DNA of 64,000 bases from Bin5 sp965218625 (GCA_965218625.1 CBDCLG010000020.1:124001-188000); one strand, 5' to 3'; shown: positions 1-8,557, numbered from the stretch's first letter. Program-made: numbers and translations. The notes: generated from the letters alone by a model not told the origin.

Positions 1-80
1 GTCTCCTGCCGGTCGAACGCTTGCCGCAGCACCAAGTAGCCGAAGGCGCGGAAAAAGGCAATCTGTTCATCGGTAATCAT
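1..80 (-). CDS. Phytanoyl-CoA dioxygenase-like protein, N-terminal fragment cut by window edge
   Basis: Only the first 26 codons lie in the window. Reading leftwards from an ATG at 80-78, the peptide starts MITDEQIAFFRAFGYLVLRQ, which is the typical opening of PhyH-family Fe(II)/2-oxoglutarate dioxygenases (a short helix followed by 'GYLVL'). The metal-binding HxD...H residues would lie beyond the window. It follows the isomerase-like gene ending at 120 by 39 bases in the same direction, so the two are probably co-transcribed. The assignment rests on the N-terminal pattern alone. Confidence 0.6.
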   Translation of the reverse strand, partial: MITDEQIAFFRAFGYLVLRQAFDRQE

Positions 81-119
81 TGCAGACCCCCGTCGGTCGA
101 ATTGTAGAGTCGTTTCACT

Positions 120-1001
120 TCACGTTTCCGCCAGAAGCCGGCGCAGAGTGGCGACATTGCGCGGCAGGGCCGCGGTCGGCTCCTCCAGGCCCTGGTATTC
201 GATCATCATGTAGCCATCATAGCGCAGCTGCTCCAGTTCCGCCAGTATCGGCGGCAGATCGACTACGCCACCGTCGATGTCCGTCCCTGTGTAGCGCAGG
301 CCGCTATCGGCCTCGAAGTAGCGGACCCCCGGCTCGTAGGGCTGCAGCGGGCGGCTGTTCTTGATATGCACGTGCGCGATGTGCGGCGCCATCACCCGCA
401 GCGTCTCCAGCGGGTCCTCGCCGACGCACAGCGAGGCGCAGCTGTCGTAGATCAGGCGGAAGCCGGGCGAATCGACCTGCGCGCAGATGTCGCGGCAGTC
501 GGCGGCGCGACCCATCAGAGGACGGCTGGGCGGGTAGTCGACGTTTTCGGCGATCAGCGTGACGCCGACAGTGTGCGCCCGCTCGGCGCAGACGCGCAGC
601 CCCTCCACCATCCAGCCCCGTTGCCGCTCGATGGGCCAGTCCTCTTTGCCCACGCCGGGCACGATCATGCCCAGCGCCGCACCCATCTCGGCGAACCGGT
701 CGATGTGCGCGTACGCCTCATCGATCGCGGCCGCGCGTTTCTCCGGCGGCAGCGCCAAATCAACAAAAAAGATGTAGGAGATGAGCGGCAGGCCGGCGTT
801 CTCGGCCACCCTCCTGACGTAGGCCGGCGAGCAGTCATCCCAGTACTGGCCCATCAGCTCGAGGCCGTCGACGTCGAGCGTTCCGCACAGCGCGATCGCC
901 TCCTCGCGGCTGTAGAGGCCGGCATGCTGCCGGGGTTGCGTAATGCCCTCGATGATGTACCAGTCTGCATTGAATTCGGTCATCGTGATACGGCACTGCA
1001 T
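120..1001 (-). CDS. Sugar phosphate isomerase/epimerase-like TIM-barrel protein
   Basis: A 293-residue protein of the xylose-isomerase-like (AP_endonuc_2) family, which isomerises or epimerises keto sugars or related polyols with a divalent metal. The metal-ligand pattern is visible in the usual order: E152 (IAENVDYP), D186 (IYDSCAS), H212 (HVHIKNS) and E268 (MIEYQG). Length is normal. The ATG at 1001 is preceded by an AAAGGGTG stretch; an in-frame ATG at codon 7 is an alternative. It lies just upstream of a PhyH dioxygenase gene and about 600 bases downstream of an SDR/isomerase/ABC operon on the same strand. The substrate cannot be told from sequence. Confidence 0.82.
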   Translation of the reverse strand: MQCRITMTEFNADWYIIEGITQPRQHAGLYSREEAIALCGTLDVDGLELMGQYWDDCSPAYVRRVAENAGLPLISYIFFVDLALPPEKRAAAIDEAYAHIDRFAEMGAALGMIVPGVGKEDWPIERQRGWMVEGLRVCAERAHTVGVTLIAENVDYPPSRPLMGRAADCRDICAQVDSPGFRLIYDSCASLCVGEDPLETLRVMAPHIAHVHIKNSRPLQPYEPGVRYFEADSGLRYTGTDIDGGVVDLPPILAELEQLRYDGYMMIEYQGLEEPTAALPRNVATLRRLLAET

Positions 1002-1141
1002 CGTTCACACCCTTTTCCTGCTGATGGAGCCGGCTCTTGCATAATAATGAAGTGTAATATAATTGACATCGGGCAGCTGGCGTCCGAAAGTCCCGCATTG
1101 CCTGTAGAAGGACCGGCACGGGACCGACATTGGGTCTGCCT

Positions 1142-1612
1142 ATGAAAGTCCTGGCTGTCGTCGTCCATATCCAGTTTATCGCCGCGCAGTTCTACGAGCC
1201 ATCTTCGGGGCGAGCCGGCGGCACAATCTGGCAGTTTTTCAATCCCCGGATGGAATTGGGCCCGCTCGTTGCGATCTTCAACTCCTGGCAGGGCAAACGA
1301 AATTTCGACAGATTCGGCGGAGAGGGCCTGCCCAGGGAATACCTGGAGGCGAATGTACCGTTCTAACTCGGTATTGCGTTCATGGCCGGGTTGCTGTCGA
1401 ACCGGATTGGCTCTGAAGTGCCCGACCCGGAGAACACGATGGGACTGCTGTGGACCGCGATTGAAGCGACCCAGCCGCTGCTCATGCTCACTGCCGGCTC
1501 ACACCGGATGCGGAGCGGCGAATGGGCTGCTTGCGCGGTTGACGGAGCGGCCGGCGCGCCCCGGAATCTGCTTACAAGACTCCCTTACGCTCAGTCGCGT
1601 TCCCGGTCCTGA
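1142..1612 (+). pseudogene. Possible decayed reading frame with one in-frame stop
   Basis: Frame 2 is open from an ATG at 1142 to about 1612 except for one TAA at 1364-1366. The two halves (starting MKVLAVVVHIQ and MAGLLSNRIG) are in the same frame and have ordinary composition, so they could be one protein of about 155 residues broken by a point mutation. I recognise no family. The rest of the 1002-1590 stretch between two minus-strand genes shows nothing else clear. The right end overlaps the SDR stop region, and chance openness in GC-rich DNA is quite possible. Confidence 0.2.
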
Positions 1613-2394
1613 GAGAAATCAAAGTCAGACATATCCGGGGTGAAGCCGCGCAGCGTCCAGCCGCCGTCCACGTAGATAATCTGGCCGGTGACCAGCGCGG
1701 CGTCTTCGCTGGCCAGGAAGACGCACAGGCCGACGTAGTCCTCCACGTAGGCGAGGCGGCCCGCCGGCGTGATCGCGTTCCACTTCTGGTCGAAGTCGGG
1801 GTCGTAGCCGCGGTTGCGCTCGGTGCTGGTGGCCGTCGGCCCGATCGCGTTCACACGCACCTCCGGCGCCAACTCGAGCGCCAGCTGACGGGTGAGCGCC
1901 TCCAGCCCGCCCTTCGCCATCGTGTAGCTGGAATGCGCAGGAATCATCAGTTTGGCCGCGATCGAGCTGATGTTGATGATCGAGCCGCTGCCCTGTTCCT
2001 GCATCCTGCGCGCGGCCGCAACCGAGCCAAAGAAGGGGCCGCGCAGATTGGTATCGACCACGTCGTCGAAGTCCTCTTCGGTGATTTCGAATACGTGGCC
2101 GAAACGGGTGCGGGCCGCGTTGTTCACCAGCACGTCCAGCCGGCCGAAGCGCGTGCAGACGGCGTCGACCAGCCCCTCGAACTCGGCCTTGGCGCCGATG
2201 TCGGCCTGAAACGCGACCGCTTCCCCGCCGGCCTCGCCGATGCGCGCGCAGGTACTCTGCGCGCCCTCGGCATCGGTCTTGTAGTTGACCGCGACCTGAG
2301 CCCCGGCAGCCGCCAGCCCGATCGCCAGCCCCTGGCCGATCCCCTTGCTCGCACCCGTAACCAGCGCAACCTTCCCAGACAGTTTTCCCATCAC
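1591..2394 (-). CDS. SDR family NAD(P)-dependent oxidoreductase
   Basis: A classical short-chain dehydrogenase of 267 residues, likely oxidising a sugar, polyol or sugar-acid hydroxyl with NAD(P). Visible motifs are the TGxxxGIG cofactor loop (13-20), NNAA (91-94), the catalytic Ser144-Tyr157-Lys161 set (SSYTMAK) and the C-terminal GQIIYVDGGW typical of the FabG/glucose-1-dehydrogenase group. It is the last gene of a minus-strand series that begins with a sugar-binding lipoprotein at 6901, which supports a role in catabolism of the imported sugar. The extreme C-terminus is acidic and unusual but short. Confidence 0.88.
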   Translation of the reverse strand: MMGKLSGKVALVTGASKGIGQGLAIGLAAAGAQVAVNYKTDAEGAQSTCARIGEAGGEAVAFQADIGAKAEFEGLVDAVCTRFGRLDVLVNNAARTRFGHVFEITEEDFDDVVDTNLRGPFFGSVAAARRMQEQGSGSIINISSIAAKLMIPAHSSYTMAKGGLEALTRQLALELAPEVRVNAIGPTATSTERNRGYDPDFDQKWNAITPAGRLAYVEDYVGLCVFLASEDAALVTGQIIYVDGGWTLRGFTPDMSDFDFSQDRERD

Positions 2395-2435
2395 TCAATC
2401 TCCCTGATGCAAGCGAACCTGCGCCCAACGGTCGA

Positions 2436-2491
2436 TTTCCACTTTCCACTTTCCACCTACCGCTGGCTACCGGCAACCGGCAACCGGCCAC
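2436..2491. repeat. Degenerate heptanucleotide tandem repeat (TTTCCAC / CGGCAAC type)
   Basis: Eight consecutive 7-base units can be read: TTTCCAC three times (2436-2456), CTACCGC, TGGCTAC, CGGCAAC twice and CGGCCAC (to 2491), followed by TATC. Most units end in CAC or AAC. The array fills the space between the stop codon of the isomerase gene (2494) and the SDR start on the minus strand. Related arrays occur at 20506-20580 and 34848-34875. It resembles the short tandemly repeated repetitive sequences known from cyanobacteria in unit length, not in sequence. Confidence 0.7.
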
Positions 2492-2493
2492 TA

Positions 2494-3351
2494 TCAAACC
2501 GTCGCGCCCACCTCAGCCGCGACCCCGCGAATGAAGTCGGATACCTCCTTGTACTCCGGCTCGGTCGCCAGGTGCTCGATGATCAGCGGCATTTCAGGCG
2601 ACAGCTGCTCGATTCGCGACACGTAGGTGCGGTAGTCGAGCACGCCGCGGCCGGGCAGCACCTCTTCGATGGCGACGGTGCGCGCGTCGAGAGCGAAGTG
2701 GACATCCTTGGCGTGACAGGAGCGGATCCAGGGGCCCAGCAGATCAAAGCAGCGGTCGATCATTTCTGCATTGTTGTAGTAGATACGGGGCTCGCGCACG
2801 GCGTTGGCCGGGTCGAGATGGACGGCCAGCCCGGGGTGGTCGATTGTCTCGAGCAGCGTCAGATAGATCTCGGGACCGTCCAGCAGCGTCCACGGCGACA
2901 TCTCGAGCGTCAGCTTGGTACGCTGCGGATTGACCTCGGTCAGCACCTGCCGCACCCACTCCACGACGGCGTCGAACCCCTCCTGGCTGAAATTGAGCGG
3001 ATGATGCCCGACGTGCGAGTCCCAGTTGTCGCTGCCGTCGTAGGAGCCGACGATCGTGGCGCAGCAGACCGCCTCCAGCTCGTCGGCCAGGGCGAGCGTC
3101 TGCGCGATGGTTTCGCGGTTGGCGCGCCGCCTGGCCTCGTCCGGGTGGAGCGCGTTGACCCAGGCGGCCACCTCCCCGATCACGATATCGGCTTCAGCGA
3201 AGGCGCGCTTGATGTCGCGAATCCGCGCGCGATCGCCGAAGGCCACCTCGGGGCAGGGCGCGGCGCGATAGCCCTGCCGCCGGCACTCCGCCACATGCGC
3301 GTCGGGCTCCTCGGTCCCCAGGTAGTCGCCAATCGTTGCCCCAAGCCTCAT
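2494..3351 (-). CDS. Sugar phosphate isomerase/epimerase-like TIM-barrel protein
   Basis: A 285-residue xylose-isomerase-like TIM barrel. The four metal ligands of the family are visible as E150 (LTLEMSP), D180 (VHLDPAN), H213 (CHAKDV) and E259 (LIIEHL). It is only distantly like the 120-1001 protein, so the two probably act on different substrates. It sits between the ABC permease pair (ending at 3428) and the SDR gene (starting at 2394), consistent with an intracellular step on the imported sugar. The start at 3351 gives a normal N-terminus (MRLGATIGDYL). The exact reaction is unknown. Confidence 0.82.
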   Translation of the reverse strand: MRLGATIGDYLGTEEPDAHVAECRRQGYRAAPCPEVAFGDRARIRDIKRAFAEADIVIGEVAAWVNALHPDEARRRANRETIAQTLALADELEAVCCATIVGSYDGSDNWDSHVGHHPLNFSQEGFDAVVEWVRQVLTEVNPQRTKLTLEMSPWTLLDGPEIYLTLLETIDHPGLAVHLDPANAVREPRIYYNNAEMIDRCFDLLGPWIRSCHAKDVHFALDARTVAIEEVLPGRGVLDYRTYVSRIEQLSPEMPLIIEHLATEPEYKEVSDFIRGVAAEVGATV

Positions 3352-3427
3352 TCCAAAGCTCCAATTCGTGTTGCCTGTTTGCTGTTCCGCATGCCGTTGG
3401 GTGGCCCAGGTTGTGCTCGAAGACGGA

Positions 3428-4312
3428 TCAACCCTTGATGCCGGTCATCACCACACCCTGGATGAAGTAGCGCTGAGCAAAGAAGAATACCAGCATTGGC
3501 GGCAATGTCAACAGAACCGAAACCGCCATGATGTGATTCCAAGAGGCCGGTTTGGCGCCGGCCTGCAGACGCAGCGCCTCCCACGTGCGGATGGCGATGG
3601 CCAGCGTCTGCTTCTTCGGCTCGTTCAGGTAGATAAGCGGCGCCAGGAAGTCGTTCCAGTGCGCCATAAAGGTGAAGATCGCGACCGCGCCCAGCACCGG
3701 ATAGGAAAGCGGCAGCAGGATGCGCCAGTAGATGCCAAACCAGCCGCTGCCGTCGATGCGCGCGGCGTCGTCATACTCCTTCGGAATGGTGCGGAAGAAC
3801 TGCCGCAACAGGAAGATGTAAAAGGGCGCCTGGCCCAGCAGAAACGGCACGATCAGCGGCTTGCTCGAGTTCAGCCAGTTCAACTCCCTGAACAGAAGGT
3901 ACTGCGGGATCAGGTAGACATGATACGGGATCATCAGCGTGGCCAGCACCATCACAAACAGGGCCTCGCGCAGCGGGAAGCGAATGCGGGCGAAGGCGTA
4001 GGCGGTCAAACTGCAGGTGAACAGATGGCCCACCATGGTTCCAGTGACGATGACCATGGTGTTCCAGGCAGAACGCCAGAACGGAAAGGTCTGCATGACC
4101 TCGGCATAGTTGATGAAACGTACCGGCCGCGGTATCCACTGCGGCGGATAGGCAAGCACCTGGCTCTCCGGCTTGAGCGAGCTGGAGACAAGCCACAGGA
4201 GCGGCGAGACGAAAACAATACCCAGACCGACCAGCGCAAAATAGAGCGCGACCCGCCCCGTGTACCGACCCAATAGCAGCTCCGTATCCGACCTTTGAAC
4301 CGATTGACTCAT
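3428..4312 (-). CDS. Carbohydrate ABC transporter permease, MalG/UgpE type
   Basis: Inner-membrane subunit of a sugar importer. The protein (294 residues from Met at 4312) has about six hydrophobic segments and the BPD_transp_1 coupling (EAA) loop EYDDAARIDGSGWFGIYWR, and ends with the GIKG-type tail typical of MalG relatives. The frame is open further upstream, but the extension contains an atypical Cys-rich stretch, so the Met of MSQSVQRSD preceded by a purine-rich AAAAAGAGCG is preferred. It pairs with the permease at 4508-5422 and the lipoprotein at 5507-6901. A 195-base gap separates the permeases, unusually wide for such a pair. Confidence 0.9.
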   Translation of the reverse strand: MSQSVQRSDTELLLGRYTGRVALYFALVGLGIVFVSPLLWLVSSSLKPESQVLAYPPQWIPRPVRFINYAEVMQTFPFWRSAWNTMVIVTGTMVGHLFTCSLTAYAFARIRFPLREALFVMVLATLMIPYHVYLIPQYLLFRELNWLNSSKPLIVPFLLGQAPFYIFLLRQFFRTIPKEYDDAARIDGSGWFGIYWRILLPLSYPVLGAVAIFTFMAHWNDFLAPLIYLNEPKKQTLAIAIRTWEALRLQAGAKPASWNHIMAVSVLLTLPPMLVFFFAQRYFIQGVVMTGIKG

Positions 4313-4507
4313 CTGACTGTCGCTCTTTTTCCCATTCCTGCAGCATACCGGCATATCGCAGAATTGGATATTTCCCACTGACCGGATTCGGACGAGACAC
4401 CGCCTCTGCGGTAGTCCAAGGCGGAGGATGGAGATGGTGTCATGCAGAAGAATGGGCCGGGGTCAGCAGATTCCAAACAGTGCCCGCGGTCCTTTGATTG
4501 CTGCAAC

Positions 4508-5422
4508 TCAGACTTCATAGTGGACCAGACGCCCCGAGACTCTCAGGCTGAGATAGGTGAGGCCGAAGATGATGGCGAACAGCACCCAGGCCAGCGCGCT
4601 GGCGTATCCCATCTGCAGGTAGCTCCAGCCGTGGCGGTAGAGATAAAGCACATACATGAGCGTGGCGTTGACAGGGCCGCCGCTGGTGATGATGAAAACG
4701 CTGGTGAATACCTGAAACGAGCCGATAATGCCTATCATAAACATGAAAAGCAGCGCCGGCGACGTCATCGGGACGGTTACGGCCCACAGTCGCTGCCAGG
4801 CGTTGGCGCCATCGATCTTGGCGGCGTCGTAAAGCGCGGTGGGCACGCCCTGCAGCGCCGCCAGGTAGACGATCATGCCCCCGCCGCTCACCCACAGGTT
4901 CATAATGATGAAGGTGCGCAGCGCCCAGTCGGGGCTGCCGAACCAGTTCGGCCCGGAAATTTTGACCATCTTCAGCAGCAGGTTGACCAGCCCGGTATCG
5001 GCGTTGAAGAGATAGGAGAAGAGGTAGGCCGAGGCCACGATCGGCACCACGGCCGGCACGTAGTAGACCGTGCGCCAGGCTGACAGGCCCTTCACCTTCT
5101 GGTTGAGCATCAGCGCCAGCGCGTAGCCGAGGATTACCTGCAGCGGCACCGACACCAGGCTGTAGACGGCGGTGTTCTCCAGCGACTTCCACATCAGCGG
5201 GTCTTCGATCAGAGCCTTGTAGTTGTCCAGCCCCAGCGGGACCGGCGGCTGCAGGATATTGTACTGTGTGAAGGAGAGCCACAGCGAGTAGGCGAGCGGC
5301 CCGGCGACAAAGATCAGGAAGCCGGCCAGGTAAGGAATGAGCGCGGCGTAGCCGAACAGCATCTCGTCGCGTAGCAGCTTACTCCGCCACGAGTCCCGCC
5401 ACTGGCGGTGAAAAGTCAGCAA
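4508..5422 (-). CDS. Carbohydrate ABC transporter permease, MalF/UgpA type
   Basis: Partner permease (304 residues) with an N-terminal cytosolic arm, six predicted membrane spans and the coupling loop ALYDAAKIDGANAWQRLWAV. The start is a TTG at 5422-5420, supported by an AAAGGAAA Shine-Dalgarno sequence eight to nine bases upstream. No ATPase gene occurs in this operon, so the pair probably uses a shared MsmK/UgpC-like ATPase encoded elsewhere. A strong stem-loop lies between this gene and the binding-protein gene upstream of it. Confidence 0.92.
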   Translation of the reverse strand: MLTFHRQWRDSWRSKLLRDEMLFGYAALIPYLAGFLIFVAGPLAYSLWLSFTQYNILQPPVPLGLDNYKALIEDPLMWKSLENTAVYSLVSVPLQVILGYALALMLNQKVKGLSAWRTVYYVPAVVPIVASAYLFSYLFNADTGLVNLLLKMVKISGPNWFGSPDWALRTFIIMNLWVSGGGMIVYLAALQGVPTALYDAAKIDGANAWQRLWAVTVPMTSPALLFMFMIGIIGSFQVFTSVFIITSGGPVNATLMYVLYLYRHGWSYLQMGYASALAWVLFAIIFGLTYLSLRVSGRLVHYEV

Positions 5423-5449
5423 CGTGGTTTCCTTTGATGGGTGAATCGC

Positions 5450-5495
5450 GACTCGTGGATAACGGCGGGCAGACAGTCGCCATTATCCACGAGTC
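5450..5495. repeat. Perfect 13-bp inverted repeat (stem-loop) between binding-protein and permease genes
   Basis: GACTCGTGGATAA (5450-5462) is exactly repeated in inverse at 5483-5495. After one mismatch a further four pairs (GGCG/CGCC) close a 10-base loop. The structure lies 11 bases beyond the stop of the binding-protein gene on the minus strand and 27 bases before the TTG of the permease. No U-tract follows, so it is more likely an mRNA 3'-end stabiliser or attenuator that favours binding-protein expression than a full terminator. Confidence 0.75.
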
Positions 5496-5506
5496 ACCGG
5501 CCACGA

Positions 5507-6901
5507 TCAGGATTTGGCGAGTTGCGCGTCGATCAGCGCCTTGGCGTCGTCCATGGCCTGTTGAGCGGTCTTGTCGCCGACAAGTACGGCCTCGATCTCC
5601 GTTTTCACCGTGTTGTCGACGAAACCGGCGTGGCGGCCGCGCGTGCCCGGGGCAAGCTCGAAGCCCTCGGTCGAGCGCATGTCCTCAGAGAAGGCGGCGT
5701 AGCGCGAGAGATAGACCTTCATCGCCTCGACGATGTGGGGATCGTCCTCGACCAGGCTCAGATGCGCGCCCGAATTGTAGGCCGGCAGATTCAGCCATGT
5801 CAGGTAGAGTTTCTGGGTGAAATCCCAGTCTGTGGTGAAGGTGATGGCGATGTCCGCCGCCAGGTCGGCGTGATCGGATGCCGGGTTGGCGGTCACCATA
5901 TCGGCCATGATGAGGTTCCTGCGCGCCTTGAAGCTGGGCAGCTGCGGCAGATGGAACATGCGCCAGTTGAATCCGGTGGCCTCGGGCGATTGGAAGCAGT
6001 TGTAGCAGAGCCAGGAGTAATGGACAACGCCCTTCTGCGCTCGCCAGACCCCCTCCTTGAAGGCCTGCGCCGCGCCCAGTTCCGGCGCGACCTCGTACTT
6101 GATCACCCAGTCGGTGTAGGCCGCGACGGCTTCCACCACCTCCGGTGAGTTGAGCAGGCACTCGGTCTCGTCGAACTCATACGAGTCGAAGAAATCGCCG
6201 CCGTTCTCGAAGAGGCTTTGCTGATTGACCGAGCCCCATGTGCCGGCACTACCGTAGATCTCGATTTCGCCCGTGTCCGAGCGCTTGGTGCAGGCTTCGA
6301 AGTTCTCGGTCAGCTTCTCGTAGCTGAAGTTGTCGAACGCCTCCGTGCCCCAGAACGGCCACTCGTGAGGAACGTCGAAGCCTTCCGCCTCGATCAGGTC
6401 GAGGTTGACAGCGAAGCCAAGCGGGAAGTTGAGGAACATCGGCAGCCCGAAGATGTCGCCCTTGAAGGCGAGGCTGTTCAGGTCGAGCGCCCAAAGCGCT
6501 GGGTCGATGTCGTTGCGCTCCATCGCCGGCGCCAGCGGCTGCAGCAGGCCGGCGGTGTAGAAGGGCCCCACCTTGAGGATCGAGGTCATCATCACGTCGG
6601 GCGCGACGCCGCCGGCGAACTGCGTCAGCAGCTTGTCAAAGTACTCGCCCCAGGTCGCCGATTCCTCGGTGATGCTGACGTTGTGCTTCTCTTCAATCAG
6701 GGGAATGCTGGGCGTGATCAGCTCGCCCCACCAGTGGCTCAGCCGCAGCTCGACAGTCTCATCCATCGGCGCCTCGGCCATCTCGCCTCCCGTTGCCGCG
6801 CCGCCGGCCGGCACGGCGCACGCGGCCAGTGCGGCCCCCGCCGCGCCCACCGCCGAGAGCTGCAGAAACCGGCGCCTGCTCAAAGTCCTCTTCTCTTCCA
6901 T
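5507..6901 (-). CDS. Extracellular sugar-binding lipoprotein of an ABC importer
   Basis: A 464-residue family-1 solute-binding protein (SBP_bac_1). The N-terminus has a twin-arginine leader (SRRRFLQLS, residues 8-16) running into an Ala-rich h-region and an AAC lipobox, so Cys28 is the predicted lipidated residue. A Gly/Ala/acidic linker follows. Export in folded form through Tat and anchoring outside the membrane are inferred. ATG at 6901 is preceded by AGGAGAAGAGACC. It is the first gene of a minus-strand operon with two permeases, an isomerase-like protein and an SDR, and a near-consensus promoter lies upstream at 7125-7097. Confidence 0.92.
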   Translation of the reverse strand: MEEKRTLSRRRFLQLSAVGAAGAALAACAVPAGGAATGGEMAEAPMDETVELRLSHWWGELITPSIPLIEEKHNVSITEESATWGEYFDKLLTQFAGGVAPDVMMTSILKVGPFYTAGLLQPLAPAMERNDIDPALWALDLNSLAFKGDIFGLPMFLNFPLGFAVNLDLIEAEGFDVPHEWPFWGTEAFDNFSYEKLTENFEACTKRSDTGEIEIYGSAGTWGSVNQQSLFENGGDFFDSYEFDETECLLNSPEVVEAVAAYTDWVIKYEVAPELGAAQAFKEGVWRAQKGVVHYSWLCYNCFQSPEATGFNWRMFHLPQLPSFKARRNLIMADMVTANPASDHADLAADIAITFTTDWDFTQKLYLTWLNLPAYNSGAHLSLVEDDPHIVEAMKVYLSRYAAFSEDMRSTEGFELAPGTRGRHAGFVDNTVKTEIEAVLVGDKTAQQAMDDAKALIDAQLAKS

Positions 6902-7096
6902 GGTCTCTTCTCCTTACGCACCTGTGGTGTTGGAATCAGAACGGAAACTTGACGTCACTAGCTGAAACGATTGTCGACCACTACCGACCCTGCGGCTGCC
7001 GTGAACCGGGCAAGCAGCCGGAATCGGCATTTACCATAGTTGGGCGGGCGCCATCGCCATGCTCGCATTTGTCCTCTCTGAAACTGGGCTACTCCG

Positions 7097-7125
7097 ATTA
7101 TATGGGGATTGTTTGCCCTCGTCAA
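7097..7125 (-). promoter_or_regulatory. Near-consensus housekeeping promoter for the sugar importer operon
   Basis: On the minus strand TTGACG (7125-7120) and a perfect TATAAT (7102-7097) are separated by exactly 17 bases. It points at the binding-protein gene starting at 6901 and predicts a leader of roughly 190 bases. The 344-base divergent region 6902-7245 otherwise holds only the opposing promoter below; no operator palindrome stands out. Confidence 0.72.
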
Positions 7126-7154
7126 AGCCATTTTTTCGGGCCGTTCTGCGCCTG

Positions 7155-7184
7155 TTGACCAACCAGTCTTCGCGGTGCTAGCAT
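7155..7184 (+). promoter_or_regulatory. Probable promoter for the PhyH dioxygenase gene
   Basis: TTGACC (7155-7160), an 18-base spacer and TAGCAT (7179-7184) lie about 60 bases before the ATG at 7246. Together with the minus-strand promoter at 7097-7125 it forms a back-to-back pair whose -35 boxes are only 29 bases apart, so one bound regulator could affect both. Confidence 0.5.
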
Positions 7185-7245
7185 GTTGCCGTACCGGCTG
7201 CCGATGCCGAGCCCGTGAAGCGTCCGTGCAAAGGGAGGTTTCCCA

Positions 7246-8478
7246 ATGTCTACAAAAAGTGGAATCCGGGTCGACCCGCAGCAGATGTTGGACGACGGCT
7301 ACATCGTCCTGCGCAACGTCATCCCGCCCGCCCTCCTGCCGCAACTGCGCGCCAGCTTCGAGGCGCTGGTCGAACGGCAGAAGACGATTTGGGAAGAGGA
7401 GCGCCGGCGCGACAATTTGCCCGGCAGCGTATGGGAGACCGCGCCGCAGCCGCGGCTGTTCTTCAATAACAACGTGGACGAGGCGACCGCCGATACAGTC
7501 GCGTTTTGTCTGCACGAGAACACGCTGGGCGTCAGCAGCCAGTTGATGCGCGCGCCGGAGGTCGGCCTGCACGCGCTGATGCTGATGTGCAGCCCGGCAC
7601 GCGATCACGGGCCGGCGCGCTGGCACCGCGACACCGGCCCTGACACCGACGCGCCGCTGCAGGGGCTGCATTACGACATGATGGAAAACGGGCCCGGCTA
7701 CGTGCAGTGGAACATCCCACTCTACGACGATGACGTGTTGTGGGTGGTCCCCGGCAGCCATCGCCGCGCCAATACCGAGGGCGAAGACCTGCAGCTGGAG
7801 AAAGACGACCGCGCGCCGCTGCCCGGCGGCATTCCGGTGGAGCTGCGCGCCGGGGACGGCGTCGTCTACACCAACTTCATCCTGCACTGGGGAAGCAACT
7901 ACAGCAGCAAGCTGCGCCGAACGATTCACCTGGGCTTTCAGTCTTTCGGCGGCCCGCTCTACCGCTACTTCCATCTGTGGTGGAGCCCGGAATTCACCCG
8001 GAATCTGCCGCCGGCATTGCGCGAGCCGTTTGAACGCTGGGCGCGCGCGATCGAGCGCGATCATGACATGATCGAGGCGATCTACCGCGCCATGCTCGAC
8101 CGCGACACCAGGGGCTTTCTCGCCGGGCTGGCCGCGCTGCACCCCGGCGAGAAGGGGCGCATGGTGTGTGCCGCGATCCTGTGCAAGGAGGCCCAGATCC
8201 TGCACGCCTTCACCAGGCCAGAGTTCGCCGGCAAGACGGCGGAAGAGCAGGCGCAGCTGGTCAATCCGTCCGTCCAACACCTTTACGACGATCTCTCCCG
8301 CCGTTTCACGCCGGCCGAATTCGAGCGGTTGTGGCTGCGGTTTGCCGTACTCGACGCTAGACTGAAGACCGACGCCGACCAGCTGGTGGCCGGCACGCAG
8401 GCGAAACCGAGCAGCTACAGGGTCTACGAGATGCCGGCCGCCTTTGGCGTGGAGGAGTTCATCGCCAGTTGGGCGTGA
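7246..8478 (+). CDS. Phytanoyl-CoA dioxygenase family protein
   Basis: A 410-residue Fe(II)/2-oxoglutarate-dependent oxygenase-like protein. The facial triad is visible as H127-x-D129 (RWHRDTG) and distal H214 (FILHWGSNYS), followed by the Arg-rich strand (LRRTIHLGFQ) expected to hold 2-oxoglutarate. It is about 100 residues longer than many PhyH proteins, the extra part being a helical C-terminal region from about residue 250. A GGAGGT ribosome site is ideally spaced before ATG 7246. It is divergent from the sugar importer operon and upstream of the sialidase-like genes. The substrate is unknown. Confidence 0.88.
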   Translation: MSTKSGIRVDPQQMLDDGYIVLRNVIPPALLPQLRASFEALVERQKTIWEEERRRDNLPGSVWETAPQPRLFFNNNVDEATADTVAFCLHENTLGVSSQLMRAPEVGLHALMLMCSPARDHGPARWHRDTGPDTDAPLQGLHYDMMENGPGYVQWNIPLYDDDVLWVVPGSHRRANTEGEDLQLEKDDRAPLPGGIPVELRAGDGVVYTNFILHWGSNYSSKLRRTIHLGFQSFGGPLYRYFHLWWSPEFTRNLPPALREPFERWARAIERDHDMIEAIYRAMLDRDTRGFLAGLAALHPGEKGRMVCAAILCKEAQILHAFTRPEFAGKTAEEQAQLVNPSVQHLYDDLSRRFTPAEFERLWLRFAVLDARLKTDADQLVAGTQAKPSSYRVYEMPAAFGVEEFIASWA

Positions 8479-8528
8479 CACGGCCGTAACGCCTGACGGC
8501 GAGCGTTACCGAGGCGAATTTCGCCCCT

Positions 8529-8557
8529 TTGACGAGGACTTTGCAATATGCTATAAA
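8529..8557 (+). promoter_or_regulatory. Near-consensus promoter upstream of sialidase gene, with long leader
   Basis: TTGACG (8529-8534), a 17-base spacer and TATAAA (8552-8557) sit inside the 400-base gap 8479-8878. The first downstream gene starts at GTG 8879, so the transcript would have an untranslated leader of about 310 bases. I see no small gene with a ribosome site in that leader and no riboswitch family that I recognise. Confidence 0.65.

Noticed and set aside
1933..3438. 501-codon plus-strand frame across the SDR and isomerase genes
   Set aside because: It lies antisense to two genes with intact catalytic motifs and has no recognisable protein features.
6958..8481. Open frame of 507 codons on the minus strand over the PhyH gene
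   Set aside because: It is antisense to a gene with clear metal ligands and ribosome site, its composition is His/Arg/Ala/Val-rich without domain motifs, and it is a typical antisense shadow of GC-rich codon use.
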